From: Tipula vernalis
Taxonomy: Eukaryota; Arthropoda; Insecta; Diptera; Tipulidae
Direction: 5' to 3'
Assembly (NCBI GenBank): GCA_958295665.1
Contig: OY282559.1
Span: forward strand, 253,823,461 to 253,887,460
DNA length: 64,000 bases
Positions 1 through 11,595 of the stretch are shown in pieces (the stretch's first letter is position 1; every line of letters starts with the position of its first letter). The position numbers and the translations under genes were made by a program. The notes beneath the pieces were generated by a model that was not told the origin of the DNA, did not search any database, and was given only the letters and a program-made list of their open reading frames with translations.

Positions 1-929
1 GTTCCATGATTAGTATAGTTTACTTTATAATCAAGCATTTCCATTTCGGGCATCAAATTTGTGATATAAGTTTCCATGTAATATGGGAATATCCAGAGTA
101 CAGGTAAAATGGAAAAATCACTATTTATGGTTCGATACATGTACGATAAATCTTTAATGGTTTTAACTAATGGCTCCGTCCTGCACCCAAATGGCGGATC
201 GGTCACTAAGCAAACTTTATCATCGAGGTTAGTATGTTTTAAAAAACTTCTAAACAATTCACCAGCTTCATCTTGCCCAAAGAAATGGTTGTTAAACATA
301 TTGTACCAAAAGAACGTGTTTTTGTCGTAAAAATTGTAAAATCGCTTGTCAAAATCCAGCAGAATGGAGTTTATTTCTAACTTCGATCGATGAAATCTGA
401 GGTATTCATGCAGTCTTGGTGCTCCCATGCAAACAACTTTTGTTATTTCTAGAGATTTTAATGTTGATTTGAAGAAATTTAGTGTCGCTTCGGAAAAAAA
501 GTATTGCGCTTCCTGTTTATCATTACTTAAGCTGGTTAAAAATTGTGTAGGTTGGCGTATCATTACATCGGTCACATCTTTTATAAGATTGTGTGCTATA
601 TGCCGATTAAATTCTACCGAACTTAGTAATATGTCACATGTGGTACAATATGCACGATTTTTTGGTTTTAATTTAGAGATTTCATTAAACTTTAAACTAT
701 ATTTCTGATGGTTAATTGTAACTGGCCCAATGCAGGATGAACTTTTTAATTTTTGACCTTTTTTCACATAAAAATTACACGATTTCCTATCTCGATACGC
801 CGAACAAGAGTAATACTCTTCTAAAACCTTATTACTTTTCACACAAGTTTTTTTAAACAACAATGTTGGTCCATGACCACAGCATGGATTATTATTTATA
901 TCATCAGTCACAACCGACAACTTTGCCAT
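1..929 (-). CDS. ZCCHC4: ZCCHC4-like rRNA N6-adenosine methyltransferase, 3' end beyond window
   Basis: An uninterrupted minus-strand frame runs from an ATG at 929 off the left edge, giving about 309 residues without a stop. The first 70 residues hold a Cys/His-rich stretch (NPCCGHG, then CSAYRDRKSC) that fits the GRF zinc finger at the start of ZCCHC4. A second pair of cysteines (YCTTCDILL) follows near residue 108. Near residue 256 lies TDPPFG, the DPPF catalytic motif that binds SAM and the target adenine in this methyltransferase family. ZCCHC4 is known to place m6A on 28S rRNA in the nucleolus. The CCHC knuckle expected at the C-terminus would lie outside the window. No intron is needed in the visible part. 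It is the first of three minus-strand genes and its start lies about 750 bp from the end of RER1. The assignment rests on motif order and spacing, not on a search. Confidence 0.85.
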   Translation of the reverse strand, partial: MAKLSVVTDDINNNPCCGHGPTLLFKKTCVKSNKVLEEYYSCSAYRDRKSCNFYVKKGQKLKSSSCIGPVTINHQKYSLKFNEISKLKPKNRAYCTTCDILLSSVEFNRHIAHNLIKDVTDVMIRQPTQFLTSLSNDKQEAQYFFSEATLNFFKSTLKSLEITKVVCMGAPRLHEYLRFHRSKLEINSILLDFDKRFYNFYDKNTFFWYNMFNNHFFGQDEAGELFRSFLKHTNLDDKVCLVTDPPFGCRTEPLVKTIKDLSYMYRTINSDFSILPVLWIFPYYMETYITNLMPEMEMLDYKVNYTNHG

Positions 930-1683
930 ATTTATTCATTCGATTCGAGAATTCAAGATTGGATTTTGGATGTCAAAATAAAAAGCACACATGTTCACTG
1001 GCTACACTGTTAAAAAATAACTATGTTTCATAAAAATAAATCAGCCACTATTTTTATCATACACATTTTTATAAATTATTTATTTTACTTAAATTTTGTT
1101 TATCCTTCTCACACAATATTTTTGACTTAATTATTCAAGTCGAACGTTAAAACATCTTTAAAGAAGTTTTAACTTATAAAAATTAAAAAGCTAACAAAAA
1201 AAATAAAAAGATTGAAATTGTATCTATACAGTAAAAAATTTGTTTGTTTTGTTTTTATCTACATTTAATGGTTTTGAACTAGAGAAATTATATAAATTCA
1301 AAAAAATTATAATACATAATCATAATAATTAATAATAAAAATAATAGTTTTGTAAGTTTTGACGAAAAGTTTTCTAGTCAGCACAATACACGGCCTTAAT
1401 GTTTGGTAATACATTTATGATTTTGTTTAACGTAATTACACAACAATTAAAATAATAGTTTTACAACAACCAAATCATATTACATAAAATAATCAAAAAG
1501 AAGGAATGAAAATTTTAATTAGATTTAAAATAATTTTCAAACAATTGATATTATTTGTGGTGGAAGAAGTGGAGCTGTTGATGTATTATTTTTGGTTGAT
1601 TCCTGGCCATTATCTTTCGTCATTAAAGAATCCGATTCTAGGCCAGGCGATGTTACTGAAGGCTGCGACTGTGCTTTTAATTG
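930..1683. other. Spacer between ZCCHC4 and RER1
   Basis: Very AT-rich DNA. It should hold the ZCCHC4 promoter (right of 929) and the RER1 3' untranslated region (left of 1684). An open stretch on the plus strand at 1506-1730 overlaps the RER1 last exon and shows no recognisable protein. No other gene or repeat was seen. Confidence 0.6.
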
Positions 1684-3511
1684 TCACTTTACCTCGGGTA
1701 CAGTTTGATACCGTGGTTTACTATGTGTGAATGGGAGGTATCTGTATTTTATCATATGCTGCAGAGAATTTGGAAAAATAAAAATTAAAATATTTGAAAA
1801 AGAACAAATTAATTTTAATGGCTACCTTAATCTGCCGTTTCATCGTTATACAAAAAAGTGTTATAAAATACATGACAAGGATTGGCCAGAACACCGGAAC
1901 ATTAAACGCGTCAAAAAATGTACAGATCATTCCAATTATAGTACTCTTAGTGAATGCGTACCAGAATTTAAACTCTGGTAATCGACGTATAAATGGTCGA
2001 AATTCCTCATTTGAGCGTGTTGGTAACTCTGGACCAGCGTCATCTGAAACAAAAAATTATAATTTAACATGCCATTTAAAACCTTTATTTATTGGAAAAT
2101 TATTTTAAAAAACCGTTACAACATTCTATATTTTTTGTGTAGTCGGCTCAGTTAAACTTTAAAACCGCAAATGTTCTCACAATAAAAAAATTGGTTCAAA
2201 ACACATGGTAAAGGTGTTTATTTTCATTCCTTACTTAAAAAAACATTTCACATAAAAATCAACATAAATGACGTTATAATTCTAATTAAATTTTTTATTT
2301 ACATATCGATAAGCGAACAAGTGCTATGACCATATTTCGAATTTCCACCGCAATGTCTCTAAATCGAAAATATTTTGAATTTTTATTCAATGCAATTTCA
2401 AATTTTCACTCAATGTCTTTGTAAATAGTATTCTAAAAGACTAGTACCAGAAAACTGAACTATAAATGATAAAAAATACCTTTTTGAACTCTTAATTTTG
2501 AATCTTGATGTTGTGGTCTAAGGTAAATACTTAAGGAATTGTCTTAATGAAAAATGGAGTAGATTTGAAATCAGTCATTTTTATCTGGATTCTTAATCAT
2601 TTAAAAAAATGTAATCGGCTGTTTAACCAACTCTTTAAACACCGAACACATCTTTACTGAAACTTTTCGAACGGCATTTAAACGTACTAACATCAACGAA
2701 CGATTAGTGGTGATAACCAAATTCGGTACCGTGGCTAAGCAAGTAGTCAAGTCTCTTAACCATATCGATTCTATCTTTGATTGCAGCGAAATGCTACTTC
2801 TTGCTAAGATAAGCAATAATATTTCAAAATTAGACATGAATAGAGACTCTATTTTTATGCTAAATGCAGGCTTCAAATTATCATTCATTATTACTTGAAA
2901 TTATCATTACTATTCAAAACAAGTTAAGCTAAGATAACTTATACTAGATAAAACGAACGTAATGTTAAACTTATATTTCTGTATTTTTGGAATAAATTGA
3001 TGTTGTCATATTGTTTCTTTTTCATATGTTCGATCCAACGAACTTATAAAACATAAATAATACCTTATCGCTTAACTACTCTAAATTTTATGTTATGATA
3101 ACATAATTTCCTTTCATTCACAAACACCGAAATGAAACCCATAAAGAACAAAATATAAAACTCTACTTACCATCTAAATCTAATGCTGGATCCATTTTTG
3201 GCGTTAAAAATGCAATGAATAAATTTAAATGATATATTCCTAATGCATACGTTACAATGTACCATCCCTGTTTAGAGAATACTCTCGCCAAGAATAGTAG
3301 TATCAGAACAATTGCAAAACCCCAACGAAATCTTGTATGTGGTGTCCATTTATCCAGTTGTGTTTGCCACAGCTAAAATATTAAATTATTACAAAATTAG
3401 TAGATTTCTGTAAAATCCACTAGACTCTTTAAGTATATGTATATTAATAACCTGCGACAGTCGCTTAAAAAATAAGAGAACTGCATTTGATGAAGGTGTT
3501 TCTTCATTCAT
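1684..3511 (-). CDS. RER1: RER1, Golgi-to-ER retrieval receptor, four exons
   Basis: RER1 is a W-shaped four-pass membrane protein of the early Golgi that returns ER proteins and unassembled complex subunits. Four exons join in frame: 3511-3452, 3372-3171, 2043-1826 and 1758-1684, all with GT donors and AG acceptors, giving 184 residues (human RER1 is 196). Exon 1 starts [11 protein letters not shown]. Exon 2 carries the hallmark [20 protein letters not shown]. Exon 3 carries [16 protein letters not shown] and [20 protein letters not shown]. Exon 4 carries [12 protein letters not shown], and the stop follows soon after. Intron 2 is long (about 1.1 kb) and holds an unexplained open frame. The other introns are about 70-80 bp. 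The tail after PFTH is shorter than in other species and is the least certain part. Family identity is very secure. Confidence 0.95.
2590..2898 (+). other. Unrecognised open frame inside RER1 intron 2
   Basis: A plus-strand frame of about 95 codons, closed by TGA at 2896-2898 and opened just after a stop near 2602, reads like coding sequence: mixed charged and hydrophobic residues, with [18 protein letters not shown] and [20 protein letters not shown]. It has no ATG before its middle, so it would need an upstream exon. The opposite strand is also open over nearly the same span (2888-2601). I recognise neither. It could be a nested host exon, a fragment of a retrocopy or element, or chance. 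Its local composition is less AT-rich than the intron around it. Confidence 0.25.
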
Positions 3512-4108
3512 CTTTTAATTATTTTTTTTTATTTTGGAAAAGGTACTTGGGAAAAATTGTATTTAACTAATTTTCCGTAAGATCTTCTTTTAATATTTAT
3601 TTAAATTATATCTAATTACTGAAATATTAAAATTAAAAAAAAATGTTTTTATTTTAAAATTTTTTTTAATGAATCAGCGAAATATGACAATTCGCCTTGT
3701 CGGAGTTATTTTAAAAAAATTTAATTTAAATCAATAACGAAAATCAATATTACCAATAACATTTAAATAATTTATTAGGTTTAATTAAATTAGATATTTT
3801 TTACTCATTTTGTATTTATATTTAATTCAATTTGTATGTGTAATTTTAAAACATTTTTTATAATTGAAAATTAAAAAAAAAATCTATTTTGTTATAGCAA
3901 ACCACCACGTCAATGAGACATACGTCAATTATAGTATTCTCTTTAGCCGATAGGTAGGGTACGTTTCTTTTAAAATGAAACGTTATTCAGCGGGAGACAA
4001 ACTAAAAACTAAACTTTAATATGTACATATTTAATTAAACATGTTTTCAGTTTTGTTTTAATAATTTATTTGAATATCGTTATTATGTAAAAAAAACATT
4101 TACCATAA
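3512..4108. other. RER1 promoter region and AIMP2 3' flank
   Basis: AT-rich spacer between the RER1 start and the AIMP2 stop, with long A and T runs around 3600-3890. It must contain the RER1 upstream control region. No gene, repeat pair or motif stood out. Confidence 0.5.
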
Positions 4109-5379
4109 TCAATGTTGAAGTACTTGGGTAACATTACGTATGAATTTAGACAAATTTTGCGATAAATCCTTCGAGGCAAAAAGATTTTGTTTGAAAATTG
4201 AATAAACAGCAACGTCGGCGATCGAAACGGAATCTCCACCATAATACAGTGATTTTCCAAGTCGGCTACTTAGAACTCGCAAATAATTCTGTCGTATTTT
4301 TGAATTTATCTCATTTACAACTTGAAAGCAAGTATCGAGAATAACATCAATTTCATTTACTCGTGTGTTGTTTTCGTGGTTAAATTCATTTGGTCCAATT
4401 CTGGCAAGGTAACGTAAAATATTGACTTCCCCATAGATTGGAACATACATGATGGCCGAACAATTTAATTCTGCGTTTGATCCAACTACAATTAAATTAA
4501 ATATCAATTCCATTACAATTGCTATAACTTTGTATCCAACTCACTATTTTTCCAGATCAAACTGATTTTTAAGCTCGGTACATCACTGTCAGCTTTAATC
4601 TCTTTTAAAAGTTCATCAGCAAATATTTGAGCTTCTTTCGAAATCTCGGAAACGGATGAATGCAAGAATGTCAAAAATTTCAACTGTAACCGATTTGACC
4701 ATAGCTTTTTCACAGCGAGCAAACTGTATGGTACAAATTTTGGATTAACATTAATTACAACATCTTGCAAGTAGGTCGTTTGAACAGGTTTCACGCCCGT
4801 TTGTGTCGAAACCGTGGAAAAGGTAAGAGGCTGTGCTGGTTTGGCGCATACATTTAAATCTTTATTCATCATTTGAATCTGTTTTCGTAATTCATCTAAT
4901 TGTTGGAGAATATTTTGTTGTCTAAGTTCAAGCGCCTCCATTTCGGGTAGTTTTTTCTAAAATGGTAAAAATATCATGAACGAAATGAATTAGCTGCATC
5001 ATATTAATAAATTTAAACACTTCCAATCCATTTTAAATTTGTTTTCGTTTTAATAATTCATATTATAGAAAAACATAACCTCAATTAATTTTTGTTACAA
5101 TAATCTCTATTACAAATTGTTAGTAAATGTGTTTAGAAAACAAACAAAATAACTTTTGGAAGAATGAGTGACTAGAACCTTAAGAATAGTTTGAATTTGT
5201 TCATATATTCGTTTATCCAAATTATGTAAAGATGACAGGGCTAGACTTACAACAGCATCATTTTTTCCAGTACCATTAATTTTATTCGATTGCAGAGTTT
5301 TCATTTGGTACATGCATTTGGGATAGTCAATTTGAACGGACTTTATTATTGGTTTTAATTTATACATTGCCTCACTCAT
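4109..5379 (-). CDS. AIMP2: AIMP2 (p38), scaffold subunit of the multi-tRNA-synthetase complex
   Basis: AIMP2 holds the cytoplasmic multi-synthetase complex together. Its N-terminal peptide binds lysyl-tRNA synthetase, a leucine-rich coiled coil follows, and a GST-like C-terminal half docks other subunits. Three exons join in frame: 5379-5251, 4956-4545 and 4485-4109, giving 305 residues (human 320). Exon 1 starts MSEAMYKLKPII and includes the conserved YPKCMYQM peptide. Exon 2 opens with a coiled coil (EALELRQQNILQQLDEL) and ends at the family motif LIWKN. Exon 3 is the GST C-terminal helical part, with GEVNILRYLARIG and SIADVAVYSIF. Intron 2 is only 59 bp. The ATG at 5379 is the first in frame; a second, 12 bases on, would give MYKLKP, closer to the human start. 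No frameshift or premature stop. Confidence 0.93.
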
Positions 5380-5743
5380 ATCGATTTTTTTTTTGATAAT
5401 TTTATTCGTATCTTTAAATGCCACGAGGAGTTATTTCTTCTTTTCGCGTAAAAACTTAAAACTTACGTCAGATCGAATTTTCCGTTTTTTTTTTGTACAT
5501 ATATTTCTTTTGCGGTCGGGATATTACTATATTATTCAACCTACAAATATGTCAAAAACTATTATAAAAAGAAACTGTTATACCATTGCAACAGATGAAC
5601 TGTTATAATATTATACCATACATTTTTCTATTCTATTTTTAACTGAAGCACATTCAAAAAAAGACCATAGTAATTTATAGTAAAATTTATTTTTGTTATG
5701 CTGGTAAAAAATTTACTGAAATTAAAAAAATGTTAAGGCTACG
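5380..5743. other. AIMP2 upstream region
   Basis: AT-rich DNA 5' of AIMP2, the presumed promoter. Left of the first repeat element nothing else is visible. Confidence 0.45.
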
Positions 5744-6696
5744 ATATAAAGCCTGGTTTCCATTATGAAACTTTTACTGACAGTACTTTTTACTGAATAA
5801 AAACATAAACATCGAAAATTTCATTGAATTGACACAGATCATTCTTTGTTTTTAATTTTTTTTGAAAAATTGAAATATTTTTTCAGTACTGAAAAATATA
5901 CTTCGATTTAAGGTGCTATTCCACTTGACTGAATTGACTGATAGTAAAATTAAATGAAGACAAAAATATACATTTGCTGGATGTGCGAATGAAACAAAAA
6001 CCCTTCTCAGTCAAGAAATATTTGTGTTTGTGTAGTGTGACTGCAATAAAAAGTATCAAATTGAGAACGTTTTATAGCAGTCACACTAACACACGTACAT
6101 AAAATTGAGAAATATTTCCCGCACACTAATAATTTTATGGTTATTATATTTTTATACCGTTTCTCCTTAAAATTTTGCTTTAAAAAGTAAAACACATAAC
6201 GTTTTTTTGGTAGAGATTTTTTTAATTTTTACGGAGAATATACTAAAAAATATAATTCTGGAGTATTAATAATACTTAATTTTTTACATAATTTTGAGAT
6301 GTAAAACTAACCGAATTAATAGTAATATTTAATTTTTGTTAATATTATTGGTAATGTTTTTGTGTGCTGTCAAAATTTCTCCTGAAAATTTTTGCTATAA
6401 AACAGAAACGTTATCTTTGTCTATTACATAGAGTTTCGAACTTTTTTCTCGTTTCTCCTTTTTTTACTATCAGTCAATTTTCCTAGTGGAATAGCACCTT
6501 TAAGCCTGATTTCCATTATAAAATATTTACTGACAGTATAAACAAAATGGGATGAAAATATATATTCGCGTGCTGTGTGAGAGAAAAAAAACACTTTTTC
6601 AGTTTTACAGTACTGAAAAAATTATTATAGTATACTGACAAAATTTACTGAAAAATATATGAAGCGAAGTAAATTTTTTCAGTACTGGAAAAATAT
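5744..6696. repeat. Two repeat halves starting AAGCCTGGTTTCCATTAT flanking a MITE
   Basis: A block beginning AAGCCTGGTTTCCATTAT (about 5748) and a block beginning AAGCCTGATTTCCATTAT (about 6502) lie in the same orientation. Each continues with ACTGACAGTA and ends near copies of TTTTTCAGTACTG. They look like two related short elements, or one element split by the MITE at 5911-6499. No protein coding. Confidence 0.6.
5911..6499. mobile_element. MITE with AGGTGCTATTCCACT ends and TTA target duplication
   Basis: The ends AGGTGCTATTCCACTTGACT and its near reverse complement (ending TGGAATAGCACCT) are terminal inverted repeats. TTA flanks both sides (5908-5910 and 6500-6502). A 3-bp TTA duplication is typical of PIF/Harbinger elements. 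No coding sequence inside. Confidence 0.75.
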
Positions 6697-7963
6697 TTCA
6701 ATTTGTAGGCCTAAAAATCAACTCGCAATTAACATGGACTTCTCATATAAACCATTTAAAGCAAAAAATTTCACCTTTTATAGGTGTACTGAGGCGAGTT
6801 TATTTATATTTTAGTTATATTCATTCGGACTTTACTTATTTGATTCATATTTGGTGGGCCGCCTCTCCAACACACATAAATGATCTTCAAAATAGGTTAA
6901 ATAGGTTACTTTACAACGATCGCGTTCTTCCAATTAATCAGTTAGTTGATTTTGAATATATAATGACAATATTTAAGATTCGAGCAGATTTAATTAAATG
7001 TAATATTTCGGTTCTGATAAAACAAACAGTTACTGAGAGAATCACACGGAACTCTTTAAATTATCGACTTCCTAACTATAAATTGACAATTAGCCAGAAT
7101 AGTATATTTTACAAAGGTTTTGATTTATTTAACAAATTGGACGATTCCAAGAAGGACCTAAAAGTTCCTGATACCACGTTTACATTAGTAGAATAAAAGT
7201 ATGTAGCAAAAAAGTATCGTCATGTGAACTCAAATTTAAATATTTAAATATTTTATCGCATATTTTTTTGATATTTCGGTAAAGTATATATCAAAAAAGT
7301 ATTAGTATATTACGCTGTAATGTGAACCCTAACTAATAACTATATGTTAATGTCATTCGTATATTTGTTGTCAAAACAAAAATTTATTACGTTTTTTTGT
7401 TAAACTACAATTTCGGGTGTTAATCAAATAATATTTGCTGACAAATCTAATAGAGTTTGAGACGAAATTCACAACACGTAAACTGAATTGAATACAGAAG
7501 CCTATCTGTCAAAACAACAAACATTTAAAGTATGCGTTCATACTACAAATCGCAGAGATAGTGTGAACTGCAGCGGAAAAATAATTAAATAGCAAAAAAG
7601 TACATATTTATTAGGTACGTATAATGTAAACGTGGTATGAGTTTAAAAATTACCTTAAAAACAAACTTTATTTAAACTTTATAGCGGATTACAATCTGCA
7701 TCACATTTAATTTGTTTTACCAATTTTTGAGTCACTTGAGTCTTGTGTTTGTTGCTGTGAATTTCAGTTATTTCTTTATTATTGATTTTTTATTAATTTC
7801 TTATTATTACTATCATTTTTTATGAACTGCTAAAATACCTATTGATTTGTTTTACTTATATCTAATTTAAAATAATGTTTTCCTATATAAAATTGATGTA
7901 TAGTATATTCTGTTTTCTAGCCAAATAAATAAATAAAAATTCAAAAAAAAAAAAAAAAATCTA
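6697..7963 (+). mobile_element. 5'-truncated non-LTR retrotransposon (LINE), split by a MITE
   Basis: A plus-strand frame from about 6697 to 7168 matches the C-terminal part of LINE reverse transcriptases: LGLKINSQLTWTSHI, then IHIWWAASPTHINDLQNRLNR. The frame runs into a MITE at 7172. Beyond it (7641 on) the reading continues with EFKNYLKNKLYLNF to a stop, then a 3' untranslated stretch and a run of A at about 7946-7963, the retrotransposed tail. Endonuclease and catalytic RT domains are missing, as is usual for 5'-truncated copies. Confidence 0.8.
7172..7637. mobile_element. MITE with TACCACGTTTACATTA ends inserted in the LINE
   Basis: Terminal inverted repeats TACCACGTTTACATTA and TAATGTAAACGTGGTA bound 466 bp. 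A TGA triplet lies on both sides (7169-7171 and 7638-7640) and the LINE reading frame is resumed when one copy is counted. The interior is AT-rich and non-coding. Confidence 0.75.
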
Positions 7964-8038
7964 ATTTAATTATTAAATTTTTCTTTATATAATTACGCTT
8001 TATTTTATTAATTAATTTATAAATCTAATTTCAACTAT

Positions 8039-8167
8039 GTACACTTTATTCAACCCTCCAGAACCTCCCCTGAGTGGTCTCTGGAAATTTTGGGCTGTTC
8101 TCAACTCACTGGTCTTATGGATTAAAAGAACTGACCTGAGCAAATTAAAAAACAAACAAACAAAGTA
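8039..8167 (+). repeat. SINE-like dispersed repeat ending in (AAAC)n
   Basis: The block includes CCAGAACCTCCCCTGAG, CTCTGGAAATTTTGGG and CTGACCTGAGCAAATT, then AAACAAACAAAC. The same text appears inverted at 18841-18965 and, shorter, at 19123-19170. The oligo tail with variable 5' length suggests a SINE or a LINE 3' end. Confidence 0.6.
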
Positions 8168-8276
8168 ATTATGTTAAAATTCATCATAAACTTCCAAAAA
8201 AATATTAACATAATAATTAAAAAAATTGAATTCAATAAATGTACAATCCGTCATTTTGACGGGTTGGTAGTTCTAG

Positions 8277-8455
8277 TGTTAAGTTCAAATTTAGATTTTT
8301 TTTACAATTATCTTTCTCATTTGCTGGATGTAAAATTCAGCTAAAATTAGAGGTTAAGCATTTACTTTAAAAACAACAATAAATATAAATGTCATTCATC
8401 GCCTCAAAAAATACAAACTTTGCTAGTTTGACGCCGCTCTATTCGCTCAGTCAAT
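8277..8455. repeat. Dispersed repeat, copy 1 (second copy at 23526-23702)
   Basis: About 175 bp from AAGTTCAAATTTAGA to TAGTTTGACGCCGCTCT recurs at 23526-23702 with small differences. No terminal inverted repeat or coding sequence was evident. Confidence 0.65.
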
Positions 8456-8645
8456 TACTACGTTTCCATGATGGAGATAACGTGGATTATCTCATCATAT
8501 ATCATGTTTCCATGATAGAGTTAACCTAGGTTCAACTCGGTTTATGTACATGTACCATGTTTCCATGTACCGAGTTTAAACAGGTTTAGGTTTCGTTGAG
8601 TTGAAAATATGGCGGCACTATCCCGTACCGTTTCCATGAACAGAG
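8456..8645. repeat. Foldback repeat with TTTCCATGATGGAG / GTTAACCTAGGTT motifs
   Basis: Contains several copies of TTTCCATG in alternation with GAGTTAACCTAGGTTCAACTC. Related text occurs at 9912-10328 and 16497-16558. The double MITE at 8646-9688 is inserted at its right end. Confidence 0.55.
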
Positions 8646-8648
8646 TTA

Positions 8649-9162
8649 AGTACTTTTCATACCAGGCGCCTCGGCTTTGAGCTTCGTAAATAAAAAATTT
8701 TTATTTCGTTTTTTAACCATGTAAATTAGTTTTATTCGATTGATACCGTTTAGTTTTATAGTAATAAATTCAATTTGTTGAAAAATAATTTATTTTTAAG
8801 TGATAATTTAAAAAAAAAATAAAATAGATTACAATGAAGTTATCTACAAAGCCAAGGCAATGCGTTCCACACTCGACTGCGAAATTTCAAAGTAGTACAA
8901 AGCGAGGTGCTTTGTCAACATAACCTACAAATCATATTTTATGCACAATTGTTTCATACTTACCAAAAAATCTAACTCATATGTACGTTACAAATTTAGT
9001 ATATCTCAGTTCTTGCTATAATTCACGTGTAAAATAGAGCTAAATAAAATATTTGATAGCAACTGAATGTTCAAAGCCAACGCCACCGGTATGAAAGGGT
9101 CTCAGCTTCGCATTTGTGGTAACTAAATATTTCGAGGCGAGGCGCCTGGTATGAAAAGTACT
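8649..9162 (+). mobile_element. 514-bp MITE, copy A of an inverted pair
   Basis: Ends are AGTACTTTTCATACCAGGCG and the reverse complement. TTA lies on each side (8646-8648 and 9163-9165). Internal landmarks are CACACTCGACTGCG and CCACCGGTATGAAAGGG. The same element, inverted, follows after a 4-bp gap. Confidence 0.85.
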
Positions 9163-9172
9163 TTAGGATTTA

Positions 9173-9685
9173 AGTACTTTTCATACCAGGCGCCTCGCCT
9201 CGAAATATTTAGTTACCACAAATGCGAAGCTGAGACCCTTTCATACCGGTGGCGTTGGCTTTGAGCATTCCGTTGCTATCAAATATTTTATTTAGGTCTA
9301 TTTTACACGTGCATTATAGCAAGAACTGAGATATACTAAATTTGTAACGTACATATGAGCTAGATTTTTTGGTAAGTATGAAACAATTGTGCATAAAATA
9401 TGATTTGTAGGTTATGTTGACAAAGCACCTCGCTTTGTACTACTTTGAAATCTCGCAGTCGAGTGTGGAACGCATTGCCTTGGCTTTGTAGATAACTTCA
9501 TTGTAATCTATTTTGTTTTTTTTTAAACTATCACTTAAAAATAAATTATTTTTCAACAAATTGAATTTATTACTATAAAACTAAACGGTATCAATCGAAT
9601 AAAATTAATTTACATGGTTAAAAAACGAAATAAAAATTATTTATTTACGAAGCTCAAAGCCGAGGCGCTTGGTATGAAAAGTACT
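9173..9685 (-). mobile_element. 513-bp MITE, copy B, inverted relative to copy A
   Basis: Almost exact reverse complement of copy A with the same ends and TTA on both sides (9170-9172 and 9686-9688). Only TTA-GGAT-TTA separates the two copies, so each kept its own TTA duplication. Confidence 0.85.
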
Positions 9686-9911
9686 TTAGAGTTGAAGAAA
9701 AATATTTCGATAGAATAAAAAAATAAAATTGCGTATTGAACAAAAACCAAACTTTTATTTCACTTTGATATATCGTCATAATGTTGATAACGACATTTTT
9801 GTGTATTTTTTTAATTATTTTGGGGAAATATATTTAGTAATATGCGATGCGCATGCGCCATTTATAATTTTAAAAAATGTTTGACAGATAGAATCTAACT
9901 CAAACAAAAAA

Positions 9912-10328
9912 TACTACGTTTCCATGATGGAGTTAACCGGGATTAACGTGGATTATCTCATCATGGAAACATGTCGAGTTTAGGATCTTCGTTAAGTTTC
10001 TTAATCCAACTTAACTCAACGAAAGTAGTAGAGTTATAAGGGATTCTATCTGTCAAAAGCGAAAAAAACAATTATACTAATTCAAAATGGAATTGCGAGT
10101 ATTCTTTTCTCTCCATAATACTTTATAAATCATAAAAATCACAATAAATGTTAATTTTAAAAATTTCCACCATACAAATCAAATTTCCAAAAGTGACTTT
10201 AAATTGTTGTGAAATGTCAAATTACACTAGAATTTATAATTGCATGGAAACAATATGGATTAGCGCGGCCATGTTATTAACTCAACGAAACTCTTAAATC
10301 GGGTTAACTCTGTCATGGAAACGTAGTA
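9912..10328. mobile_element. MITE with TACTACGTTTCCATGA ends
   Basis: Terminal inverted repeats TACTACGTTTCCATGATGGA and its counterpart ending TCATGGAAACGTAGTA, flanked by A runs. GGGTTAACTC motifs sit just inside both ends. Non-coding. The gypsy element has landed just beyond its right end. Confidence 0.65.
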
Positions 10329-10365
10329 AAAGATTCGTCGAGTTTATTTGGATTTAACGAAAGTC

Positions 10366-10997
10366 TGTGGATGTCAGTCACAAATATAAACACAATGACC
10401 AATGACATTATCATTGTGTTTATATTGACAAAATTTTAACCCGCGTACTAGATGCTAGATTCGAAATGCAATTCGAAGTTAGCATCGATTCCGTATAATT
10501 CGCATCAATCAGGGTTTCATTTGAAAAATAAACAAACAACAACCTATATATATAAGCCGAATTGTTTTTTCAAAAATATTAATTACTAAATATTGCAACG
10601 AGCAAAGCGTACATTTTAAATAATATAACGCGAGTTAGTGCTCACGATTAATTTATTAATTGGTCGCTGTAACGCCTCGTCTAAGGAGAATTAGCCAGTA
10701 AATAGCACCAATACTTCAAAACAACGAGCGCCGCTGTTACTGTTGAGTAAGCGCCCTAATTCGAAATAACGACAGTCGCTCCCCGATATTACCAATCAGG
10801 AAACCTTGGATTGGTAAATGCCATTACACCAACAGCAACATATCCAGCTAAAATAATTCCTCGCAATCCACAAATATAATTTAATTTATACAAATAAACG
10901 AATTAAAATTATACTATTTGTTTATTTCGAAACAAGGATCTTGTGATAATAGGGAGATTGCATATTCCTACATATAGGGACAGTCAGACCCCCTATA
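10366..10997 (+). repeat. 5' LTR
   Basis: Begins TGTGGATGTCAGTCAC and ends CCCTATA. It carries a TATA-like run (TATATATAAG near 10545) and AATAAA signals near 10524 and 10891. Confidence 0.92.
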
Positions 10998-10999
10998 AC

Positions 11000-11014
11000 T
11001 GGTGACCCCGACAT
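11000..11014 (+). promoter_or_regulatory. Primer binding site, tRNA-Trp-like
   Basis: TGGTGACCCCGAC starts two bases after the 5' LTR. It complements the conserved 3' end of insect tRNA-Trp with CCA. Known CsRn1/Kabuki elements are primed by tRNA-Trp. Confidence 0.8.
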
Positions 11015-11558
11015 GATTTGAACACGCGTCCCGACCGAGGAATTCGGCTGTTATTAAACCAACATTTATACACGGTCATAATTATACACGGTCGTTAATA
11101 TTTTCGGCTCAACTTCGGCGTCAGCCCGCGCTACTCCCTGGAGACAGTCAAACTACACCGACGTGGCTTGATATCCAGTCCATTTAACTTTTTCATCATT
11201 GCGCGGACCGCTCAGAACTGGGTTCCATCATCAACTACCGCATTCAGTTCGGAATTCGTATTCCAGTATTATCGGACGATTGTACTCATCGCCACAAGTT
11301 CGAGCCAACGAGACGACCACACCACTGCAGTTATTCGGGTAAGTGACCAATTTATTATATTAATTTTGAGCACGAACAATCGAATAAATCGCGCTATTAA
11401 GCACCTAATTAAAGGTCCTATATATATACGTTGTTGTTTCAAATAATATTATTATTTTCCGTTTGGTTCTCACTTTCCTTTCGCTCCTACTTACCTTCGC
11501 TTTCCTTTTTTTTTGTCATTTCTTTTCCTGTCGCACTATTCACAATTCATTTTTTGTT

Positions 11559-11595
<37 letters not shown>

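Noticed and set aside
1506..1981. Plus-strand open frames over the 3' part of RER1
   Set aside because: They are antisense shadows of RER1 exons 3 and 4.
11168..11446. Open frame of 92 codons in the leader of the gypsy element
   Set aside because: It lies in the untranslated leader between the primer site and gag and resembles no protein. Treated as chance.
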